Assembly (NCBI GenBank): GCA_017387165.1
Contig: JAFOFS010000325.1
Coordinates: 1 to 5,505, forward strand
Direction of reading: 5' to 3'
DNA: 5,505 nucleotides
Source: Clostridia bacterium
GTDB lineage: Bacteria; Bacillota; Clostridia; Oscillospirales; Acutalibacteraceae
In this document: piece by piece, positions 1 through 4,700 of the stretch
Position numbering within the stretch: position 1 is the first letter of the stretch
How the letters are laid out: every line of letters begins with the position of its first letter
Position numbers and translations under genes: made by a program
The notes under the pieces: generated by a model
What the model saw: the letters and a program-made list of their open reading frames with translations, nothing else
Database searches by the model: none
What the model was told of the DNA's origin: nothing

Positions 1-1
1 G

Positions 2-862
2 AACACCTTGATTGTTAACCGTCTGCGCGGCACTCTGAATGTGGTCTGCGTAAAGGCTCCCGGTTTCGGTGATCGCCGCAAGGAGATGCTGCAGGATATC
101 GCCATTCTGACCGGCGGTACGGTCATTTCGTCCGATATCGGTCTTGAGCTGCAGGATGCGACGCTGGATATGCTCGGCGTGGCCTCGCAGGTCAAGGTGC
201 AGAAGGAAACCACCGTCATCGTCGGCGGTGCGGGCGACCCTGCCGCCATCGCGGCGCGTGTGGCGCAGATCCGCTCGCAGATCGAAACCACCACCTCCGA
301 CTTCGATCGCGAGAAGCTGCAGGAGCGCCTGGCGAAGCTCGCCGGCGGTGTGGCGGTTATCCGCGTCGGTGCGGCGACCGAGATCGAAATGAAGGAAAAG
401 AAACTTCGCATCGAGGATGCGCTCTCCGCGACCAAGGCCGCCGTGGAGGAGGGCATCGTCGCCGGCGGCGGTGTGGCGCTGATCAATGCGTCCTGCGTGC
501 TGGCCGACCTGATTGCGAATGCCGAAGGTGACGTCAAGACGGGTATGAAGATCGTCGAAAAGGCGCTGGAGGCGCCTGTCCGCCAGATCGCGTTGAACGC
601 CGGTCTTGAGGGCAGTGTCATCATCGATAAGATCCGCACGTCGGGCAAGAAGAACTACGGCTGCGACTTCGCGACCGAGCAGTACACCGATATGTTCGAC
701 GCCGGTATCGTCGATCCGACCAAGGTCACCCGTTCCGCTCTGCAGAACGCGGCGTCGGTCGCGGCAATGGTGCTGACCACCGAGTCGCTGGTCACCGACA
801 TCAAGGAGCCCGCGCCGGCACCTGCGGCCGGTATGGACGCCGGTATGGGCGGTATGTATTAA
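2..862 (+). CDS. groEL: 60 kDa chaperonin GroEL, C-terminal part (5' end outside window)
   Basis: This is the C-terminal half of the ATP-dependent chaperonin that refolds cytosolic proteins in a double seven-membered ring capped by GroES. The frame enters from the left, and 286 residues are visible before the TAA at 860-862. Against E. coli GroEL as I remember it, the first codon falls near residue 260. There is no net insertion up to the hydrolytic aspartate (E. coli D398), seen here as the D of RIEDALSATKAA at nt 416-418. The apical motif KAPGFGDRRK starts at nt 53. EIEMKEKK, the AGGGVAL loop (from nt 461), DPTKVTRSALQNAASVA and the TTE..VTD segment are all intact. The tail is short and ends GMDAGMGGMY, a reduced form of the usual GGM repeat. 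The TTG at nt 8 is an internal leucine codon, not a start. groES and the rest of groEL are expected upstream. No frameshift or degeneration is seen, so this appears to be a functional housekeeping copy. Confidence 0.98.
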   Translation, partial: NTLIVNRLRGTLNVVCVKAPGFGDRRKEMLQDIAILTGGTVISSDIGLELQDATLDMLGVASQVKVQKETTVIVGGAGDPAAIAARVAQIRSQIETTTSDFDREKLQERLAKLAGGVAVIRVGAATEIEMKEKKLRIEDALSATKAAVEEGIVAGGGVALINASCVLADLIANAEGDVKTGMKIVEKALEAPVRQIALNAGLEGSVIIDKIRTSGKKNYGCDFATEQYTDMFDAGIVDPTKVTRSALQNAASVAAMVLTTESLVTDIKEPAPAPAAGMDAGMGGMY

Positions 863-888
863 GCAATTCGAGGGCAACCCCTCTTTGC
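863..888 (+). other. weak intergenic hairpin after groEL
   Basis: GAGGG (870-874) pairs with CCCTC (879-883) around a CAAC loop. GCAA (863-866) can pair with TTGC (885-888) below an internal bulge. Only three T residues follow the upper stem, so it is a poor terminator. It may act as a partial terminator or an mRNA-stabilising or processing hairpin between groEL and the next gene. The role is inference. Confidence 0.4.
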
Positions 889-898
889 AAGCATATTG

Positions 899-906
899 AA
901 GGAGAG
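899..906 (+). promoter_or_regulatory. ribosome binding site for the DUF4870-like gene
   Basis: AAGGAGAG lies 7 nt before the ATG at 914. It decides the start: an in-frame TTG at 896 would put the Shine-Dalgarno inside the coding sequence and has none of its own. Confidence 0.85.
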
Positions 907-913
907 AGAAAAA

Positions 914-1279
914 ATGAAAAAAGATACCAAGACTCTGATTATGAGCATTCTGGCGTACGTCGGTCTGCTGTTCCTTGTTCCGCTGTTTGTGGAAAAGGAG
1001 AACAAATGGATTCGTGCTCACGTCAAAAACGGCTTTGTCATTACCGTTGCGTTCGGCCTGCTGGGTCTGATCGTCAGCCTGACCGGCACCATCCTCAAGA
1101 TCATCCCGATTCTCGGCACCATCCTCGCCGCGATCCTCGGCGTGGTGGCTGCGGTTTTGGAAATTGCCGGTCTCGCCGCGATGGTTTACGGCATCTACCT
1201 GGTCGTCACCGACAAGGACGCCAAGGATTTCCCGGTTGTCAGCGTGGTTGCCGATAACTACCTCAAGTTCCTGGACTGA
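914..1279 (+). CDS. small integral membrane protein, DUF4870/Tic20-like
   Basis: This is a 121-residue membrane protein of no known biochemical function. After a short charged N-terminus (MKKDTK) there is a hydrophobic segment at about residues 8-26 (ILAYVGLLFLVPLF). A charged loop follows with EKENKWIRAHVKNG (27-40), then a segment at about 41-60, then a long hydrophobic stretch at about 63-98 broken by PILG (65-68), which is probably one or two helices. The tail DKDAKDFPVV..VADNYLKFLD is polar. The order Y-hG-hL-hP-h, then an R-x-H loop followed by a Gly-hydrophobic helix, then IPILG and a final helix, is typical of the DUF4870 family, where the loop usually reads RxHxxQ. Here the Q position is Asn. 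The family assignment is by eye. The gene starts 51 bp after groEL without an obvious promoter and ends 15 bp before a strong terminator. It is therefore probably co-transcribed with groEL and could be heat-shock inducible (inference). Confidence 0.85.
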   Translation: MKKDTKTLIMSILAYVGLLFLVPLFVEKENKWIRAHVKNGFVITVAFGLLGLIVSLTGTILKIIPILGTILAAILGVVAAVLEIAGLAAMVYGIYLVVTDKDAKDFPVVSVVADNYLKFLD

Positions 1280-1294
1280 TTCCGACCAACCCCC

Positions 1295-1336
1295 AAAAGT
1301 CTCCGATGCAACCGCATCGGAGGCTTTTTCTTTTTT
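1295..1336 (+). terminator. rho-independent terminator of the groEL/DUF4870 transcript
   Basis: A 12-bp stem is formed by AGTCTCCGATGC (1298-1309) and GCATCGGAGGCT (1314-1325) with one G-U pair. The loop is AACC, preceded by A residues and followed by TTTTCTTTTTT. It lies 15 bp after the stop codon of the membrane protein gene and points in its direction. It is the first convincing terminator after groEL, which supports a shared transcript. Confidence 0.93.
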
Positions 1337-1447
1337 CGACAGTGAAAGCGGTTTCGCCCTATAGACCTCATTTTGTGTCAAAATTTTTACAGAATATCTT
1401 TACAAATTTATCCAAAATATCGCCCCGCATTTTTACGTTTTGATCAA
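1337..1447. other. AT-rich intergenic stretch upstream of the surface-protein promoter
   Basis: No credible gene is seen here. The sequence turns abruptly AT-rich from about 1370, with A- and T-tracts at 1380-1388, 1398-1420 and 1430-1441 and a TTGATCAA palindrome at 1440-1447, between GC-rich coding regions. A-tracts of this kind upstream of a promoter can act as an UP element or as binding sites for regulators. No specific factor can be named. Confidence 0.5.
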
Positions 1448-1477
1448 TTGAATTGCTACAACGGAGTGTGCTATAAT
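1448..1477 (+). promoter_or_regulatory. predicted sigma-A promoter of the glycine-rich surface protein gene
   Basis: The -10 box is a consensus TATAAT at 1472-1477, preceded by TG plus one base (1469-1471), which makes an extended -10. The best -35 is TTGAAT at 1448-1453 with an 18-bp spacer. Transcription would start near 1483-1486, giving a leader of about 105 nt. The extended -10 can compensate for the imperfect -35. Confidence 0.75.
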
Positions 1478-1492
1478 AAGTTACTATTATAG
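1471..1492. promoter_or_regulatory. inverted repeat over the -10 box, possible operator
   Basis: CTATAATA (1471-1478) and TATTATAG (1485-1492) are exact reverse complements separated by 6 bp. The dyad covers the -10 hexamer and the likely transcription start, a position where a dimeric repressor would block initiation. The symmetry is seen directly; the operator role is inference. Part of the symmetry comes from the AT-rich -10 itself. Confidence 0.4.
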
Positions 1493-1497
1493 AGTAG

Positions 1498-1512
1498 TGC
1501 AAAATTTTTGCA
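1498..1512. repeat. short inverted repeat in the leader
   Basis: TGCAAAA and TTTTGCA are exact reverse complements around a single T. It is the first of three inverted repeats that follow each other without gaps in the leader. Its last two bases overlap the next dyad. Confidence 0.5.
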
Positions 1513-1532
1513 GAGAAAGGGCCCTTTCTCTG
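1511..1532. promoter_or_regulatory. perfect 22-bp palindrome in the 5' leader
   Basis: CAGAGAAAGGG is followed immediately by its exact reverse complement CCCTTTCTCTG. In RNA this gives a 9-bp stem with a GGCC tetraloop. In DNA it is a perfect dyad of the size bound by dimeric regulators. No U-tract follows, so it is not a rho-independent terminator. The right arm also contains CCTTTC, complementary to GAAAGG of the Shine-Dalgarno region at 1574-1579. Confidence 0.7.
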
Positions 1533-1551
1533 TTGGGATGTGCATCCCAAC
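1532..1551 (+). promoter_or_regulatory. second leader hairpin directly after the palindrome
   Basis: GTTGGGATG (1532-1540) and CATCCCAAC (1543-1551) are exact reverse complements separated by TG. As RNA it would form a stem of about 7-8 bp with a small loop. It abuts the previous palindrome, sharing base 1532, so the two could stack as tandem hairpins 24-78 nt ahead of the start codon. The regulatory role is inference. Confidence 0.6.
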
Positions 1552-1574
1552 ATTCCTCTGTCAACGATGATACG

Positions 1575-1582
1575 AAAGGAGG
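1575..1582 (+). promoter_or_regulatory. strong ribosome binding site for the surface protein
   Basis: AAAGGAGG lies 7 nt before the ATG at 1590 and fixes that start. The frame is open further upstream through the leader, but GTG and TTG codons there lack a Shine-Dalgarno sequence. Confidence 0.9.
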
Positions 1583-1589
1583 CGTGAAT

Positions 1590-1724
1590 ATGAAATACGA
1601 GATGTGGTATGCCAAGTCGCAACCGATGTCGACACCCAAGCGCGTGTTGTGCATTGCGTTGGCTCTGCTGATCCTGTTGCAGTTGATTTTGCTCCCCAAT
1701 CTGTTGTCCCATTTCGGTCGGGCT
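1590..1724 (+). other. signal peptide or N-terminal membrane anchor of the surface protein
   Basis: Residues 1-45 have a long polar N-region with K9, K17 and R18, then a Leu/Ile-rich core at about 19-39, then SHFGRA before ADKAS. A45 with G43 at -3 is an acceptable signal peptidase I site. The long N-region (18 residues) resembles extended Gram-positive signal peptides. An uncleaved anchor is possible. Confidence 0.75.
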
Positions 1725-4700
1725 GCGGATAAGGCGAGCAGCGGTTATCACTTCCTGCAGGAAGGCGTGCAGATCGATCTGGATAAAAAGCTGGAAGATT
1801 ATGATAACGGCACCTTTATGCTGACTCTCAGCGGCAACTCGTATATCAAAGAAGAATTCAAAAACGCCTCCTTGTACAGCAGTTATAACAGCACCTACAC
1901 CATTCAGACTTCGGGCTACTATTTCCTGGAGCTGTGGGGTGGCAACGGTGCAGAGGGCAACCTGACTCCGCAAAGCGACGGTGGTCGCGGCGGTGCAGGC
2001 GGTCACGTCTACGGCTATATGTGGCTGGAGGCAGGGCAGACGCTGGTGTACCAGTTAGGCAGTAACGGTCAGCAGACCACGCGCCATTCCGAGGGCGGCG
2101 GCGCCAACGGCGATGGCGGCGGTCACGGCGAGCAGGGCATTTACACCGTCGGTGGCGGCGGCGGTTATTCCGCGTTGTATCTGTTTGACGGCGAACATCC
2201 CAACCGTACCGTTACGGAACAGGAACGCGTGACCAATTACATTATGATCGCAGGCGGCGGTGGCGGCGGCGGCGCAGGTAACCAAGCACTTTATGAGGCG
2301 TCCGGCACCCCTAACGGCGGCGCGGGCGGTAGCCTGAGCAGCCTCTCGGGTCACCTGACTGAAAACGATAACAGTGGTGTTGCGGGTACCTTCTTCCGCG
2401 GCGCCAACGGTCGCTCCAGCGGCAGTTCGACCGATTACGTCGGTCGAGGCGGCGGCAGTGTCCCCGGTACGCCGGTCGGTGCCGTGCTGGGTATGAACGA
2501 ATCGTATCAGGCCAATGACTGGACCGGTACGTATGACGCGGAACATCTGGGCGGCGGTGGCGGCTCGGGTAATCTCCGCGGCGGCGGTGGCGGCGCAGGC
2601 TTCTGCGGCGGCTCCGGCGGTATTATGCAGGGCGCCTGGATCGGCGCCAACGTCGGCGGTGGCGGCGGTGGTTCTTCCTTTATCGCCGATGCGGTGACAT
2701 GGCGGAATATTCCGTCCGCCTACTCGTCGTATATCCAGGGAACCAACCGCAGTGCAAGCGGCGGATCGTTTGTCATCACCTATATGGGCAAAAGCACCGA
2801 CGGCACGGCGGACGTTTCGCCGTATAAAAGCGCGACCCTCAAGGGTTCGATTTCCACCTACTTTGACATCGTGCGTGTCAACGTGAACGGAAACGGCAGC
2901 GCGTCGTTTAACACGAACAACAACACGATCACGGTGACCGGTATCGATCTGCGCCCCGCTTCCAGCGGTTATGCAGGCACCGATATGCGGGTGGAAATCA
3001 CCGTCCGCGCGAAAGCGGATTTCGCCGGCGGCAACAATGTCCCCGTCATCGGCACGGCGTTTGCTCTGACTCCCTCGGGCAAGACGGCGATGACTTTTGC
3101 TGAGGATGCGGCGACCGATTATGCGAACGTCCCGCTGAATTTTAAGGCGGTCGCCCGCTCGTATATGAGCAGCAATCCGGACAAAAGTTATGCGATCGCT
3201 TCGTTGTACACCGACGAATATGCGTCGGTTCGCAGCAATCTGTCGAGTTATTGGCAGTATGCCTTCATCAGTTCCATCTCGAGCTATACCGTGAAGCAGG
3301 AGGGGTCTTCCACTGCTCTGAGCGGCTCGGTATCGCCCGATACGACCACGCGTTACACTGTCGGCTTTACGGTCACCCTGAAAAGTGAGGGGACAGCGAC
3401 CGTCGGTGCGGTCGTACCGACCACAAATTCGATCACGGCAACGTCGGTCATCACCATTGTGGATGCCGACACCGCTATGCTCGGAAGCGGCGTGGTCAAG
3501 GTATCCAAACTGTTGAACTACAACGGCACCAACCACCTGCTGGATATCGCGACCAATCAACAGACGATTTTCTACGACATCCCCGCCGGTAAGAGCGGCA
3601 GCGCTTCCGGTACCTACGACATCGACAAGGACGGCTGGTACTACATCCAGTTGTGGGGCGGAAACGGCGGACGTGGCGGCTATGCCGACGTTCACCAGAA
3701 AAGCTGTAACTCCTGGTGCGAGGAGACCAACTGGTCTTCGGGTGGCACCGGCGGCTACACCTATGGCTACGTGTATCTGACCGCAGGTGAACAACTGGTG
3801 TATACCATCGGTGCTAAGGGTGGCGATGGTTCGTACAGTACCGACCGTATCACCGGCTGGCTGGACAGCGGAACCGCACGCGGCACCGGCGGCTCGGCCG
3901 GCGGTCGCTCGACCGTTTCGCTCGGCGATACCACTCTGCTCATTGCGGGCGGCGGTGGCGGCGGAGCGGGCTCGGCGTCGTATGCGTCGGGTACCGGCTT
4001 GAGCGGTACGGCAAAACAGGGCGCCGCAGGGCAGAGCAGCACGGAAACCGTCACCGATCTGTCGTCGGTCGTGAGTGCGAAAGCAGGCACCTCCGGCAGC
4101 GGTACCGGCAGTTCTTCGATGAAAGCGGGTACCCGCGGCACGGCGGGTAACAGTTATCAACCGACCACCATGCTCGGCACGTATAACGGCAAGACCGTCT
4201 CGCAGGACGGTATGAACTACGCCAATTCGCTGACCACCACCAAGAGTGTTACAAGCGGTTATATCGTCATTACCTGTTTGGAAGTGGATGAGTCGATCGC
4301 CGGCCGTCAGGCGCTCAACGGGCTTTCGATGTCCGGTACGATCAGCAAGTATTTTGACGTGACCGGTGTCAGCCTCTCCTTTGACGGCTCGTACAATGCA
4401 ACCGTTATTTCCAACACGGTCAACGGCGCGACCTACACCTACAGCAAGGACGGCACGCCGGTGGCATCGATGACCTATCAGCTTATCAAAAACGCCGACG
4501 GCACCACCCGCTTTGACGTGACCGATCTGACGTATGGCGCGGTCATCCATCATACGGGCACGCAGATCTACTATACCGCCGAACCGAAAGTGCAACTGAC
4601 CCTGACGCGAAAAGAGGGCTTTATCGGCGGCAATGACGTCCCCGTGTTGGTGCACGACGTGACCGAACCGGGCAGCGTGGATAAGGACGGTCATCCCGAC

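Larger units (their letters stand above)
1379..1514. repeat. 15-bp near-perfect direct repeat flanking the promoter
   Basis: CAAAATTTTTACAGA at 1379-1393 and CAAAATTTTTGCAGA at 1500-1514 differ at one position and begin 121 bp apart. They bracket the predicted promoter. They may be two operator half-sites or a chance similarity of A/T tracts. Confidence 0.4.

Noticed and set aside
896..913. Upstream TTG start for the DUF4870-like gene
   Set aside because: It would add six residues encoded by the Shine-Dalgarno itself. The ATG at 914 has ideal spacing.
1511..1551. Rho-independent terminator in the leader
   Set aside because: Neither hairpin is followed by a run of T residues, and the surface gene continues immediately downstream.
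1368..2006. 212-codon open frame on the minus strand
   Set aside because: It is antisense to the 5' part of the surface gene and its leader, in the same register as the larger antisense frame. It has no ribosome binding site or recognisable protein features and reads through the promoter region.
2250..2690. Tandem-repeat or CRISPR-like array
   Set aside because: The repetitive look comes from short Gly-codon runs in an intact reading frame. There are no regular repeat-spacer units.
3767..4141. 124-codon minus strand frame rich in proline
   Set aside because: The proline runs are the antisense of GGC/GGT glycine codons. It is a shadow of the surface gene.
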